From: Streptomyces sp. NBC_00457
GTDB taxonomy: Bacteria > Actinomycetota > Actinomycetes > Streptomycetales > Streptomycetaceae
Reading direction: 5' to 3'
Length of the DNA: 64,000 nucleotides
NCBI RefSeq assembly: GCF_036014015.1
Contig: NZ_CP107905.1
Location: 2,790,001-2,854,000, forward strand
Shown here in pieces: positions 52,473 through 61,701 of the stretch (positions are counted from its first letter, which is position 1; each line of letters opens with the position of its first letter). Made by a program: the position numbers and the translations under genes. The notes below the pieces were generated by a model. It did not search any database. It was not told the DNA's origin and saw nothing but the letters and a program-made list of their open reading frames with translations.

Positions 52473-52790
52473 TCAACCAGTCCCGTTGATCCGGTCAATA
52501 GCCTGACGCGCCTGCTCCGCCGGAGGCCGCGCCGGCAACGACGAAACCGACCCCGTAGAAACCGCGGCCGGCTGCTCCCCGGAGGGCCTCGCATGCGCGG
52601 CATTCCGCGCGGACCGCAACCGATGACTGACGGCCTCGTCCAACGTCACCGGCCGCTGCATCTGCGCGGCAAGCCGCCCCGCCTCCTGGCCGAGCCGGGC
52701 AATGTCCTCCCAGGGCAGATGCAGCACCAGGGAAACTTCGGCCTCACCATCGGGCAAGGCGTGAATGGGAGGAGTAACTCGGTCGTTCAT
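52473..52790 (-). CDS. Small hypothetical protein
   Basis: 105 residues from ATG 52790. The N-terminal half (VSLVLHLPWEDIARLGQEAGRLAAQMQRPVTLDEAV) looks folded and helical; the C-terminal half is Ala/Ser/Pro-rich. No family recognised. Codon bias supports that it is real. It is divergent from the rhomboid gene. Confidence 0.6.
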   Translation of the reverse strand: MNDRVTPPIHALPDGEAEVSLVLHLPWEDIARLGQEAGRLAAQMQRPVTLDEAVSHRLRSARNAAHARPSGEQPAAVSTGSVSSLPARPPAEQARQAIDRINGTG

Positions 52791-52910
52791 CGCCTGTTCC
52801 TCACGTCATCCCCGCGGAAGCGCCATTCCGCGGTCGGTTGAGGAGACATACGCACGCGCACACGGCACCGTTCACCGATTCGCCACCCTCATCGGGGGCA
52901 CTACTTCCTT

Positions 52911-53735
52911 GTGGTCATCCCCGTCCATGACGTGAACCCGACGCGCCGCACCCCTTGGGTGACGTACGCGCTGATCGCGACGAACGTGGTCGTCTTCCTG
53001 TCCATGCCGGGCATAGCCGGCTCCGTGGCGGGAGAGAGCAGCCTGGCCCAGCTCTGCCACCTCCAGGCCTTCCTCGACCACTACGCGGCGGTGCCAAGGG
53101 AGTTGATCCACCATCAGCTGCCCCAGCTGGTGCCCACCGGTGACGTCGCCGTCGGCCGGCAGGGACCAGGCTGCGTCGTCGGCCCACCGTCCTACGACAA
53201 GTCGCCGGAACTGAGCGTCCTCACGGCGATGTTCCTGCACGGCAGCTGGCTGCACCTGCTCGGCAACATGCTCTTCCTGCTGATCTTCGGCAACAACATC
53301 GAGGACCGCATGGGCCATGTGCGGTTCACGCTCTTCTACGGCGTCTGCGGCTACGCGGCGTCGTACGGCTTCGCGCTCCTCAACGCCGACTCCGGCGAAC
53401 CGCTGATCGGCGCGTCCGGGGCGATCGCCGGGGTGCTGGGCGCCTATCTGGTGCTGTATCCGAAGGCCCGCGTCTGGGTCCTCGTGCCCTTCCTGATCTT
53501 CCTGCCGCTGCGGCTGCCCGCCTGGCTGGTGCTGGGCTTCTGGTTCGTGCTCCAGGCCGTGTACTCGTCCGGCGAGGGCATCTCCGACGCGGGCACGGTG
53601 GCGTACGCGGCGCACATCGTCGGCTTCCTCGCCGGCATGCTGCTCGCCTGGCCGCTCAAGCAGGGCACCCCACCGCCACCGGAGCCGCGCGGCCTGCTGT
53701 TCGGCAGGCGGGCCCGGCCCCGGCACACGTGGTGA
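52911..53735 (+). CDS. Rhomboid family intramembrane serine protease
   Basis: 274 residues from GTG 52911. Six membrane helices; FLHGSWLHLLGNMLFLLIFG is the family HxxxHxxxN block, Ser in GASGAIAG and His in YAAHIVGF form the catalytic dyad. A larger loop (65-115) with two Cys lies between helices 1 and 2. Cleaves membrane proteins; substrates unknown. Ends one base before the hemE stop on the other strand. Confidence 0.93.
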   Translation: MVIPVHDVNPTRRTPWVTYALIATNVVVFLSMPGIAGSVAGESSLAQLCHLQAFLDHYAAVPRELIHHQLPQLVPTGDVAVGRQGPGCVVGPPSYDKSPELSVLTAMFLHGSWLHLLGNMLFLLIFGNNIEDRMGHVRFTLFYGVCGYAASYGFALLNADSGEPLIGASGAIAGVLGAYLVLYPKARVWVLVPFLIFLPLRLPAWLVLGFWFVLQAVYSSGEGISDAGTVAYAAHIVGFLAGMLLAWPLKQGTPPPPEPRGLLFGRRARPRHTW

Positions 53736-53736
53736 G

Positions 53737-54804
53737 TCAGCGGGCGGTGTGGGTGTGGACGTACTCCACGAGGCGGGTCAGCGCGTCCGGGTCGGTGTTC
53801 GGCATGACGCCGTGGCCGAGGTTGAAGACATGCCCCTGAAGGCCGGCCGCCGCGTCGAGGACCTCGCGGGTCTTGGTCTCGACGGCTTCCGTGGAGGCGA
53901 ACAGAACGGTCGGGTCGAGGTTGCCCTGGAGCGCCTTGCCGGGGCCGACGCGGCGGGCGGCCTCGTCCAGCGGGACGCGCCAGTCGACGCCCACGACGTC
54001 CGCGCCGGCCTCGCCCATCAGCTTCAGCAGCTCGCCGGTGCCGACACCGAAGTGGATGCGCGGCACCCCGTACCCGGCGACCGCCTCGAACACCTTCGCC
54101 GAGGCGGGCATGACCGAGCGCCGGTAGTCGGCGGGGGCGAGCGCGCCGACCCAGGAGTCGAACAGCTGGACCGCTGAGGCGCCCGCCTCGATCTGCACCT
54201 TCAGGAAGGCGGCCGTGATGTCCGCGAGGCGGTCGAGCAGGTCGGCCCACAGCTCGGGGTCGCCGTACATCATCGCCTTGGCGTTCTCGTACGTCCGGGA
54301 CGGGCCGCCCTCGACGAGGTAGCTCGCGAGGGTGAACGGCGCCCCGGCGAAACCGATGAGGGGAGTCGAGCCGAGCTCGTGCGTCAGCAGGCCGATGGCC
54401 TCGGTGACGTAACCGACGTCCTCGGGGGTCAGGTCCCGCAGCCGGGCCAGGTCGGCGCGGGTGCGGATCGGCTGCTCGACGACCGGGCCGACCCCGGGCT
54501 TGATGTCGAGGTCGAGGCCGATCGCCTTGAGCGGGACGACGATGTCGCTGAAGTAGATCGCCGCGTCCACGTTGTGCCGGCGCACCGGCTGCAGCGTGAT
54601 CTCGGTGACCAGGTCCGGTCGCATACAGGACTCGAGCATCGGAATGCCCTCACGCACCTTGCGGTACTCCGGCAGCGAGCGCCCGGCCTGCCGCATGAAC
54701 CACACCGGCGTATGCGGCACACTCTCCCGCCTGCACGCCCTCATGAAGGCGGAGTCATACGTCACCGTCGGCTGCTTGCCCGCAGGGCTGTCATTGACGC
54801 TCAC
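53737..54804 (-). CDS. hemE: Uroporphyrinogen decarboxylase
   Basis: 355 residues from GTG 54804; a GAGACT box lies 7 nt upstream. Signature [16 protein letters not shown] near the N-terminus, [44 protein letters not shown] and the end [14 protein letters not shown]. Decarboxylates uroporphyrinogen III to coproporphyrinogen III, the substrate of the HemY-type oxidase encoded at 48155. Confidence 0.96.
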   Translation of the reverse strand: MSVNDSPAGKQPTVTYDSAFMRACRRESVPHTPVWFMRQAGRSLPEYRKVREGIPMLESCMRPDLVTEITLQPVRRHNVDAAIYFSDIVVPLKAIGLDLDIKPGVGPVVEQPIRTRADLARLRDLTPEDVGYVTEAIGLLTHELGSTPLIGFAGAPFTLASYLVEGGPSRTYENAKAMMYGDPELWADLLDRLADITAAFLKVQIEAGASAVQLFDSWVGALAPADYRRSVMPASAKVFEAVAGYGVPRIHFGVGTGELLKLMGEAGADVVGVDWRVPLDEAARRVGPGKALQGNLDPTVLFASTEAVETKTREVLDAAAGLQGHVFNLGHGVMPNTDPDALTRLVEYVHTHTAR

Positions 54805-54857
54805 GACGAAGAGTCTCGCACGCCCGCCTGACAACCCAGTCCGAGGGCAGCCAACCC

Positions 54858-54885
54858 AGGGGCGCGGGGAACTGCGCGCCCAGCC
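54858..54885 (-). repeat. Dispersed repeat family A, divergent copy
   Basis: AGGGGCGCGGGGAACTGCGC followed by GCCCAGCC, with one base unlike other copies (C for A). It lies in the divergent gap between hemE and the DUF3000 gene. Confidence 0.75.
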
Positions 54886-54990
54886 CCCACCGGCCCGCAC
54901 CCGCCCCACGACAGGCAACCACCCCTCCCCGTAGGCGACCAAACCACCAGCGGCAAGGGTGTCTACCCTGCACCCAGCCCCCGTTCCGCT

Positions 54991-54996
54991 TAATCT
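54991..54996 (+). promoter_or_regulatory. Putative -10 box for a leaderless transcript
   Basis: TAATCT lies 7 nt before ATG 55004. Confidence 0.5.
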
Positions 54997-55003
54997 GCAC
55001 CGC

Positions 55004-55669
55004 ATGGCTGCGGCTCAGGGACAACTCTCGGAAGGCGCTGACGGAATGGACGACGCGAAGGAGGGCGCTGCGCATGAACCCACCGCTCCGCCACCCTTCC
55101 GCGCCGCCGTCGACGCGCTGCGCACCGCCCGGCTGCGGCCGCAGGTCGAGGTCGAGCCGACGCGCGCGCCCCAGCGCCTGGCCCCCTTCGCCCACGCACT
55201 GGAGGCCACGGTCGTCGACGGCGACCAGGATCTGGCCGACGGCCGCCTGGTGCTGCTGCACGACCCGGCCGGACACGACGCCTGGCGGGGCACCTTCCGG
55301 CTGGTGACGCTGGTGCGCGCGGAACTGGAACAGGAGATGGCCGCCGATCCGCTGCTGCCCGAGGTGTGCTGGTCGTGGCTGACCGGCGCGCTGCAGGCGC
55401 GCGGACTGACGTACGGCGAGCCGAGCGGCACCGTCACGCGGGCGAGCTCGCACTACTTCGGCGGCCTCGCCGAGCGCCCGTCGGCCTCGCAGATCGAGAT
55501 CCGCGCCTCCTGGACGCCGCGTGAGGGCCTGGGCGGCGTCCCGGACGCGGCGGCTCACCTGGCGTCCTGGTGCGATCTGCTCGCCCAGGTCGCCGGCCTG
55601 CCGCCGGCCGGTCCGGGCGACGCTTCGGTGGTGACCCTGCCGCAGCGGCGGGGACCGCAGTCACGCTGA
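55004..55669 (+). CDS. DUF3000 protein
   Basis: 221 residues from ATG 55004. Matches the conserved actinobacterial DUF3000: [39 protein letters not shown] and [13 protein letters not shown]. Cytoplasmic, unknown function; in Streptomyces it regularly neighbours hemE and the LuxR-type regulator. Confidence 0.9.
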   Translation: MAAAQGQLSEGADGMDDAKEGAAHEPTAPPPFRAAVDALRTARLRPQVEVEPTRAPQRLAPFAHALEATVVDGDQDLADGRLVLLHDPAGHDAWRGTFRLVTLVRAELEQEMAADPLLPEVCWSWLTGALQARGLTYGEPSGTVTRASSHYFGGLAERPSASQIEIRASWTPREGLGGVPDAAAHLASWCDLLAQVAGLPPAGPGDASVVTLPQRRGPQSR

Positions 55670-55741
55670 CGGCCACCCCAACGGCCGACGCCCGCCTCTC
55701 GCTTTGTCGATACGGCCACTTTCAGTCATGAACGAGCCCTC

Positions 55742-55759
55742 GAACGAACCGATTCGTTC
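55742..55759. promoter_or_regulatory. Palindromic operator candidate
   Basis: GAACGAA CCGA TTCGTTC, about 135 nt upstream of the regulator gene. A second partial element (GAACGAG) lies just before. A 7-bp hairpin (55850-55856 with 55867-55873) stands near the ribosome site. Confidence 0.45.
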
Positions 55760-55893
55760 ATCGAGCGATCGACAGCCTGTCCGAATTGCCCTGATTGTTA
55801 CTCACTAGATCGTGATCTTTCTCTAAAGAAACAGAGGTTTGGTGCCGAAGACGACTGTGACCTAGAAGTCGTCCCCGCACCCCAGGAGGCCTG

Positions 55894-56556
55894 GTGTCCG
55901 TTCTCCTCGAGCAGCCCGCAAGCCTGGTCGCCTACCGCCCGAACAAGCCGACCGCCATGGTGGTCGTGGCCGACCCCCGCGTCCGCTCCACCGTCACCCG
56001 CCACTTGTGGGCGCTCGGTGTGCGCGACGTCATCGAGGCCTCGTCCATCGCGGAGGCTCGTCCCCGCATCGGCAACCCCCGCGACATCTGTGTCGCCGAC
56101 GTCCATCTGCCCGACGGTTCCGGCCTCACCCTCCTGTCGGAGACCCGCGCCGCGGGCTGGCCCAACGGCCTCGCCCTCTCCGCCGCCGACGACATCGGCG
56201 CCGTACGCAATGCCCTCGCCGGCGGCGTCAAGGGCTACGTCGTCACCGGCACCCGTACGACCGTCGGGCTCCCCACCCGACCGGGCGCCGCCCCCATCGG
56301 CGCCGCCGCCGCCCGTATGCACCGCCGCCCCCCGGGTGCCCCGAGCCACCCGGGCGGCTACCGAGAGCTGTCCGGCCGTGAGGTCGAGGTGCTGCGACTG
56401 GTGGCGGAGGGCCAGTCGAACAAGGCGATCGGCGTCTCGATGGGCCTGTCCGCCCTGACCGTCAAGAGCCACCTCGCCCGTATCGCCCGCAAGCTCGGCA
56501 CGGGCGACCGCGCCGGCATGGTGGCGGTGGCCCTGCGCACCGGAATCATCCACTGA
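55894..56556 (+). CDS. LuxR-type response regulator, atypical receiver
   Basis: 220 residues from GTG 55894, preceded by AGGAGG. Receiver-like domain 20-120 with one acidic residue (VVADP) instead of the usual pair, Asp in VADVHLPDGSG, Ser in ALSAADD and Lys in GVKGYV. The LuxR-type helix-turn-helix at 153-215 (LSGREVEVLRLVAEGQSNKAIG, SALTVKSHLARIARKL) is standard. No kinase gene is adjacent. The protein may work without normal phosphorylation. Confidence 0.9.
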   Translation: MSVLLEQPASLVAYRPNKPTAMVVVADPRVRSTVTRHLWALGVRDVIEASSIAEARPRIGNPRDICVADVHLPDGSGLTLLSETRAAGWPNGLALSAADDIGAVRNALAGGVKGYVVTGTRTTVGLPTRPGAAPIGAAAARMHRRPPGAPSHPGGYRELSGREVEVLRLVAEGQSNKAIGVSMGLSALTVKSHLARIARKLGTGDRAGMVAVALRTGIIH

Positions 56557-56618
56557 GCCCGAACCGAGCCGCCGCATTCGCCTTCGTGAAGCCGTATTCA
56601 CCTTCGTGAACTCATGAA

Positions 56619-56639
56619 CGGGACCGGCCGCCGGTCCCG
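56619..56639. terminator. Hairpin terminator
   Basis: CGGGACCGG (56619-56627) pairs with CCGGTCCCG (56631-56639), 63 nt after the regulator stop codon. Confidence 0.65.
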
Positions 56640-56702
56640 CCTCACCAACCCCATGCGTCGTGAACCGGATCATTCACCGACCTGACTGGTTTACGACCCT
56701 CA

Positions 56703-56738
56703 AGCGCCCGTCGACGGAACGTTCCGTCGACGGGCGCT
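56703..56738. terminator. 36-nt perfect palindrome
   Basis: AGCGCCCGTCGACGGAAC followed directly by its complement. As RNA it gives a long hairpin, so it probably reinforces termination ahead of the RNase D promoter; as DNA it could also bind a dimeric protein. Confidence 0.65.
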
Positions 56739-56751
56739 GTCCATACACAGA

Positions 56752-56757
56752 TACCCT
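56752..56757 (+). promoter_or_regulatory. Putative -10 box for a leaderless transcript
   Basis: TACCCT lies 6 nt before GTG 56764. Confidence 0.45.
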
Positions 56758-56763
56758 TGACAT

Positions 56764-58065
56764 GTGACCGACGCCCAAGAGACCGCAGCAGACAGCTCAC
56801 TGCGAACCACCGGAGGCGCCCCTCCGGACGACGGCGGAACTTCTGTTACGGGGGCGCCGAACCCTGAACCGATCCCTTTGCTCGAGCCGCGTGACGGGAT
56901 TCCGCCGGTCGTCGCCGACGACGCCGCGCTCGCCGAGGTGATCGCCGCCTTCGCCGCCGGTTCCGGCCCCGTCGCCGTCGACGCCGAGCGCGCCTCCGGC
57001 TACCGCTACGGACAGCGCGCCTATCTCGTCCAGTTGCGCCGCGAGGGCGCGGGCACCGCGCTGATCGACCCCGTGGACTGTCCCGACCTCTCCGGCCTCG
57101 GCGAGGCGCTGTCCGGCGTGGAGTGGGTACTGCACGCCGCCACACAGGATCTGCCCTGCCTCAGGGAAATAGGCATGGTGCCGACGCGGCTGTTCGACAC
57201 CGAGCTGGCCGGGCGGCTCGCCGGGTTCCCGCGGGTCGGGCTCGGGGCGATGGTCGAGGGCGTTCTCGGCTTCGTCCTGGAGAAGGGGCACTCGGCCGTC
57301 GACTGGTCCGCCCGCCCGCTGCCCGAACCGTGGCTGCGGTACGCCGCGCTGGATGTCGAGCTCCTCGTCGACCTGCGGGACGCGCTGGAGAAGGAGCTGG
57401 ACCGGCAGGGCAAGCTGGAGTGGGCCCACCAGGAGTTCGCGGCGATCGCGGCGGCGCCGCCCGCCGAGCCGCGCAAGGATCCCTGGCGTCGTACGTCCGG
57501 GATGCACAAGGTGCGGCGGCGGCGGCAGCTGGGCGTCGTGCGCGAGCTGTGGCAGATGCGGGACCGGATCGCGCAGCGGCGGGACGTTTCGCCGGGCAAG
57601 GTGCTGAGTGACGCGGCCATCGTGGAGGCCGCGCTCGCTCTTCCGGCCAATGTGCATGCGCTCGCCGCTCTGAACGGGTTCGGGCACCGGATGGGGCGGC
57701 GACAGCTGGAGCAGTGGCAGGCGGCGGTGGATCGTGCGAAGGCGCTGGCCGAAGCGCAGTTGCCGCAGCCGGGTCAGGCCGTCACCGGGCCTCCGCCGCC
57801 GCGGGCCTGGGCCGACAAGGATCCAGCCGCGGCCGCGCGGTTGTCCGCCGCCCGGGCCGGGGTTTCCGCTTTGGCCGAGGAACTGAACATGCCGCAGGAG
57901 AACCTGATCACGCCGGACACGGTGCGGAGGGTTTGCTGGGAGCCGCCGGTGCCGGTTGACGCGGAGGCGGTGGGGGCGGCTCTGGCCGGGTTCGGGGCTC
58001 GGGCGTGGCAAGTCGAGCTGGTGACTCCGGTGCTGGTGGAGGCTTTGTCCGCGGAGGCGCCGTAG
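56764..58065 (+). CDS. rnd: Ribonuclease D
   Basis: 433 residues from GTG 56764. After a disordered start of 40 residues comes the 3'-5' exonuclease domain with DEDD residues in VAVDAERASGYRY, HAATQDLPCL and the Y-A-A-L-D-V-E-L motif; then an HRDC domain (RRRRQLGVVRELWQMRDRIAQRRDVSPGKVLSD). Processes tRNA 3' ends and other structured RNAs. A family-A repeat follows. Confidence 0.94.
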   Translation: MTDAQETAADSSLRTTGGAPPDDGGTSVTGAPNPEPIPLLEPRDGIPPVVADDAALAEVIAAFAAGSGPVAVDAERASGYRYGQRAYLVQLRREGAGTALIDPVDCPDLSGLGEALSGVEWVLHAATQDLPCLREIGMVPTRLFDTELAGRLAGFPRVGLGAMVEGVLGFVLEKGHSAVDWSARPLPEPWLRYAALDVELLVDLRDALEKELDRQGKLEWAHQEFAAIAAAPPAEPRKDPWRRTSGMHKVRRRRQLGVVRELWQMRDRIAQRRDVSPGKVLSDAAIVEAALALPANVHALAALNGFGHRMGRRQLEQWQAAVDRAKALAEAQLPQPGQAVTGPPPPRAWADKDPAAAARLSAARAGVSALAEELNMPQENLITPDTVRRVCWEPPVPVDAEAVGAALAGFGARAWQVELVTPVLVEALSAEAP

Positions 58066-58100
58066 GAAGTCCAGTGGTGGAGCGGCTGCGGGTTGTTTGT

Positions 58101-58137
58101 GGCTGGTCGCGCAGTTCCCCGCGCCCCTTTGGGGCGC
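58101..58137 (+). repeat. Dispersed repeat family A, single copy
   Basis: GGCTGGTCGCGCAGTTCCCC plus the hairpin GCGCCCC ttt GGGGCGC, 35 nt after the rnd stop codon. Probable terminator between rnd and fadA. Confidence 0.85.
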
Positions 58138-58210
58138 TTCAGTACTGCCGACTTCAATGTGACCTTCGCCGCTCCCCCTGCCAGGGGTGTGCAGCTACGT
58201 TACCCACAAG

Positions 58211-58236
58211 TAGCATGGGCCTGAGCGCGCGCTCAG
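58211..58236 (+). promoter_or_regulatory. fadA promoter with palindromic operator candidate
   Basis: A TAGCAT box (58211-58216) is followed at once by the 16-nt palindrome CTGAGCGCGCGCTCAG (58221-58236), where transcription should start. A TetR- or FadR-type repressor bound here would block the fadA-fadB operon. Confidence 0.5.
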
Positions 58237-58285
58237 CGCTTGCAACGCAGCAGTGCAGATCCCGCACCTCTGGAGGAGAGCCATC

Positions 58286-59512
58286 GTGCCTCGTACCGTC
58301 AGGGATGTCGTCTTCGTCGACGGCGTCCGCACCCCGTTCGGCAAGGCGGGCCCGAAGGGCATCTACCACGAGACCCGCGCCGACGACCTTGTCGTGAAGG
58401 CGATCCGGGAGCTGCTGCGCCGCAACCCCGGTCTCGACCCGAAGAAGATCGACGAGGTCGCCATCGCCGCGACGACTCAGATCGGTGACCAGGGCCTCAC
58501 CCTCGGCCGGACGGCGGGCATCCTCGCCGGTCTGCCGCAGTCGGTGCCCGGCTACTCGATCGACCGCATGTGCGCCGGTGCGCTGACCGCCGTCACCACC
58601 ACCGCGGGCTCCATCGCCTTCGGTGCGTACGACGCCGTCATCGCCGGTGGTGTCGAGCACATGGGCCGGCACCCCATGGGCGAGGGCGTGGACCCGAACC
58701 CGCGGTTCGTCAGCGAGAAGCTGGTCGACGAGTCCGCCCTGTTCATGGGCATGACCGCCGAGAACCTGCACGACCGCTACCCGACCATCACCAAGCAGCG
58801 CGCCGACGAATACGCCGTGCGCTCGCAGGAGAAGGCCGCGAAGGCGTACGCCAACGGCAAGATCCAGCAGGACCTGGTGCCGATCTCGGTGCGCCGCACC
58901 AACTCTGAGGCCGGTGAGACCGGCTGGGGCCTGGTCACCGCCGACGAGCCGATGCGCCCGGGTACGACGCTGGAGAACCTGGCCGGTCTGAAGACCCCGT
59001 TCCGTGTCCACGGCCGGGTCACCGCGGGTAACGCAGCCGGTCTGAACGACGGCGCCACCGCGTCGATCATCGCGAGCGAGGACTTCGCCCGCGAGCACAA
59101 CCTGCCGGTCAAGATGCGCCTGGTTTCCTACGCCTTCGCGGGCGTCGAGCCGGAGGTCATGGGCTACGGCCCGATCCCGGCGACCGAGAAGGCGCTGGCC
59201 CAGGCCGGTCTGTCGATCGAGGACATCAACCTCTTCGAGATCAACGAGGCCTTCGCCGTCCAGGTCCTGGCCTTCCTCGAGCACTACGGCATCGCCGACG
59301 ACGACGCGCGCGTCAACCAGTACGGCGGCGCCATCGCCTACGGCCACCCGCTCGCCTCCTCCGGCGTCCGTCTGATGACGCAGCTGGCCCGCCAGTTCGA
59401 GGAGCAGCCGGAGGTCCGTTACGGCCTCACCACCATGTGCGTCGGCTTCGGCATGGGCGCCACGGTGATCTGGGAGAACCCGCACCACAAGGACGCCGGA
59501 GGCAACAAGTGA
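58286..59512 (+). CDS. fadA: Acetyl-CoA C-acyltransferase (thiolase)
   Basis: 408 residues from GTG 58286 with GGAGGAG upstream. Thiolase motifs: nucleophile Cys96 in DRMCAGALTA, EAFAVQVLAFL, the His in AYGHPLASSG and the second Cys in TTMCVGFGMG. Performs the last step of fatty-acid beta-oxidation. Coupled to fadB by a GTGA overlap. Confidence 0.95.
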   Translation: MPRTVRDVVFVDGVRTPFGKAGPKGIYHETRADDLVVKAIRELLRRNPGLDPKKIDEVAIAATTQIGDQGLTLGRTAGILAGLPQSVPGYSIDRMCAGALTAVTTTAGSIAFGAYDAVIAGGVEHMGRHPMGEGVDPNPRFVSEKLVDESALFMGMTAENLHDRYPTITKQRADEYAVRSQEKAAKAYANGKIQQDLVPISVRRTNSEAGETGWGLVTADEPMRPGTTLENLAGLKTPFRVHGRVTAGNAAGLNDGATASIIASEDFAREHNLPVKMRLVSYAFAGVEPEVMGYGPIPATEKALAQAGLSIEDINLFEINEAFAVQVLAFLEHYGIADDDARVNQYGGAIAYGHPLASSGVRLMTQLARQFEEQPEVRYGLTTMCVGFGMGATVIWENPHHKDAGGNK

Positions 59513-61635
59513 GCACCGCTGAACTCCTGAAGGGCGCGGCCGAGCTGTTCCCGGACGAGGTCGTCACCCAGGCGCACGTACGCCACCTCGACCTGCCGTA
59601 CGGCGCCGGGCGCTTCGCGCTGATCACGCTCGACAACGGCTTCGACCACACCAAGCCGACCACATTCGGCCCGGCCTCGCTGGCGAACCTGAACACCGCC
59701 ATCGACCAGGTCGAGCAGGAGGCCGCGGCCGGCGAGATCGTCGGTGTCGGTGTCACCGGCAAGCCGTTCATCTTCGCCGTCGGCGCCGACCTCAAGGGCG
59801 TCGAGCTGCTGAAGAAGCACGACGACGCGCTCGCCATCGGCAAGGGCGGCCACGAGGTCTTCAAGCGCCTCGCCGGCCTCGCCGTGCCGACCTTCGCGTA
59901 CTACAACGGCGCCGCGATGGGCGGTGGCGTCGAGGTCGGTCTGCACTGCAAGTACCGTACCGTCTCAAAGGCGCTCCCGGCCTTCTCGCTCCCCGAGGTC
60001 TTCCTGGGCCTGGTCCCGGGCTGGGGCGGCTGCACGATCCTGCCGAACCTGATCGGTGCCGACAAGGCCGTCTCGGTGATCATCGAGAACAGCCTCAACC
60101 AGAACAAGCAGCTCAAGGGCCAGCAGGTCTTCGACCTGGGCATCGCCGACGCCATCTTCGAGGGCGCCGACTTCCTGGAGCAGTCGCTGATCTGGACCGC
60201 CCAGGTGCTGAAGGGCGACGTCGAGGTCGAGCGTCCGGTGATCGACCGCGGTGAGGCCTGGGACCACGCCGTCGCCAAGGGCCGTTTCATCGCCGACGGC
60301 AAGGTGCACGGGGCCGCTCCGGCCGCCTACCGCGCCCTCGACATCATCGCCGCCGCCAAGAACGGCGACCTGCAGCAGGGTTACGACGCCGAGGACAAGG
60401 CCCTCGCCGACCTGATCATGGGTGGCGAACTGCGTGCCGGTATCTACGCGTTCAACCTGGTGCAGAAGCGCGGCAAGCGCCCGGCGGGTGCGCCGGACAA
60501 GAACCTGGCGCGTCCGGTCACCAAGGTGGGCGTGGTCGGCGCGGGCCTGATGGCATCGCAGCTGGCTCTTCTCTTCCTGCGCCGCCTGGAGGTGCCGGTC
60601 GTGCTGACCGACATCGACCAGGAGCGCGTCGACAAGGGTGTGGGCTACGTCCACGCCGAGATCGAGAAGCTGCTCGGCAAGGGCCGTATCAACCAGGACA
60701 AGGCCAACCGCCTGAAGGCCCTGGTCAGCGGTGTCCTGGACAAGGCCGAGGGCTTCGCGGACGCCGACTTCATCATCGAGGCCGTGTTCGAGGAGATCGG
60801 CGTCAAGCAGCAGGTGTTCGCGGAGGTCGAGGCGGTCGCCCCGGCGCACGCGATCTTCGCGACGAACACCTCCTCCCTCTCCGTCACGGAGATGGCGTCG
60901 AAGCTGAAGAACCCCGAGCGGGTCGTCGGCTTCCACTTCTTCAACCCGGTCGCCGTCCTGCCGCTCCTCGAGATCGTCCGCGGCGAGCAGACGGACGACG
61001 CCTCGCTGGCCACGGCGTTCGCCGTCGCCAAGAAGCTGAAGAAGACGGCGGTCCTGGTGAAGGACGCGCCGGCGTTCGTCGTGAACCGCATCCTCACCCG
61101 CTTCATGGGCGAGATCCAGAACGTCATCGACGAGGGCACGCCGGTCGAGGTGGCGGAGAAGGCGGTGGAGCCCCTGGGCCTGCCGATGTCTCCGCTCGTC
61201 CTCCTGGAGCTGGTCGGTCCCGCGATCGGTCTGCACGTCTCGGAGACCCTCAACCGGGCCTTCCCGGACCGCTTCACGGTCTCCCCGAACCTCGCGGCCG
61301 TCGTCAAGGCGGGCAAGCGCGGCTTCTACGTGTACGACTCCGGGAAGCCGGAGCTCGACCCCGAGGTGGCCGCGCTGCTCAAGCAGGGCGATGTCGTCCT
61401 GACCGAGGAGCAGGTGCGGGCGCGCGTCCTGGACGCGGTGGCGCAGGAGATCGGGCTCATGCTCGACGAGGGTGTGGTCGCCGAGGCCCAGGACATCGAC
61501 CTCTGCCTGATCACCGGCGCCGGCTGGCCCTTCCACCTGGGCGGCATCACGCCGTACCTGGACCGCGAGGGCGTGTCGGAGCGCGTGAACGGGAAGCGGT
61601 TCCTGGAAGCGGGCGTGGCCAGCGTCCCCGTATAA
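59509..61635 (+). CDS. fadB: 3-hydroxyacyl-CoA dehydrogenase / enoyl-CoA hydratase
   Basis: 708 residues from GTG 59509. The N-terminal crotonase domain (1-300) has AMGGGVEVGLHCKYR and FSLPEVFLGLVPGWGG with both catalytic Glu; the NAD-binding domain begins at VGVVGAGLMASQLA (about 342), where the usual second Gly-Gly is replaced by Ala-Ser; catalytic His in VGFHFFNP; C-terminal helical domain with KAGKRGFYVYD. Multifunctional alpha subunit that pairs with FadA in fatty-acid breakdown. Confidence 0.95.
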   Translation: MSTAELLKGAAELFPDEVVTQAHVRHLDLPYGAGRFALITLDNGFDHTKPTTFGPASLANLNTAIDQVEQEAAAGEIVGVGVTGKPFIFAVGADLKGVELLKKHDDALAIGKGGHEVFKRLAGLAVPTFAYYNGAAMGGGVEVGLHCKYRTVSKALPAFSLPEVFLGLVPGWGGCTILPNLIGADKAVSVIIENSLNQNKQLKGQQVFDLGIADAIFEGADFLEQSLIWTAQVLKGDVEVERPVIDRGEAWDHAVAKGRFIADGKVHGAAPAAYRALDIIAAAKNGDLQQGYDAEDKALADLIMGGELRAGIYAFNLVQKRGKRPAGAPDKNLARPVTKVGVVGAGLMASQLALLFLRRLEVPVVLTDIDQERVDKGVGYVHAEIEKLLGKGRINQDKANRLKALVSGVLDKAEGFADADFIIEAVFEEIGVKQQVFAEVEAVAPAHAIFATNTSSLSVTEMASKLKNPERVVGFHFFNPVAVLPLLEIVRGEQTDDASLATAFAVAKKLKKTAVLVKDAPAFVVNRILTRFMGEIQNVIDEGTPVEVAEKAVEPLGLPMSPLVLLELVGPAIGLHVSETLNRAFPDRFTVSPNLAAVVKAGKRGFYVYDSGKPELDPEVAALLKQGDVVLTEEQVRARVLDAVAQEIGLMLDEGVVAEAQDIDLCLITGAGWPFHLGGITPYLDREGVSERVNGKRFLEAGVASVPV

Positions 61636-61653
61636 ACCGCTGATGATGTACGT

Positions 61654-61689
61654 CGGTGCCCCGCACGCCAACCGGTGTGCGGGGCACCG
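61654..61689. terminator. Strong bidirectional hairpin terminator
   Basis: CGGTGCCCCGCAC pairs with its complement at 61677-61689 across a 10-nt loop, between the convergent fadB gene and the gene at 61702. Confidence 0.8.
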
Positions 61690-61701
61690 GCGTTGTCGTC
61701 G

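Noticed and set aside
58154..59488. 444-codon open frame on the minus strand
   Set aside because: Antisense shadow of the fadA gene, without any recognisable domain.
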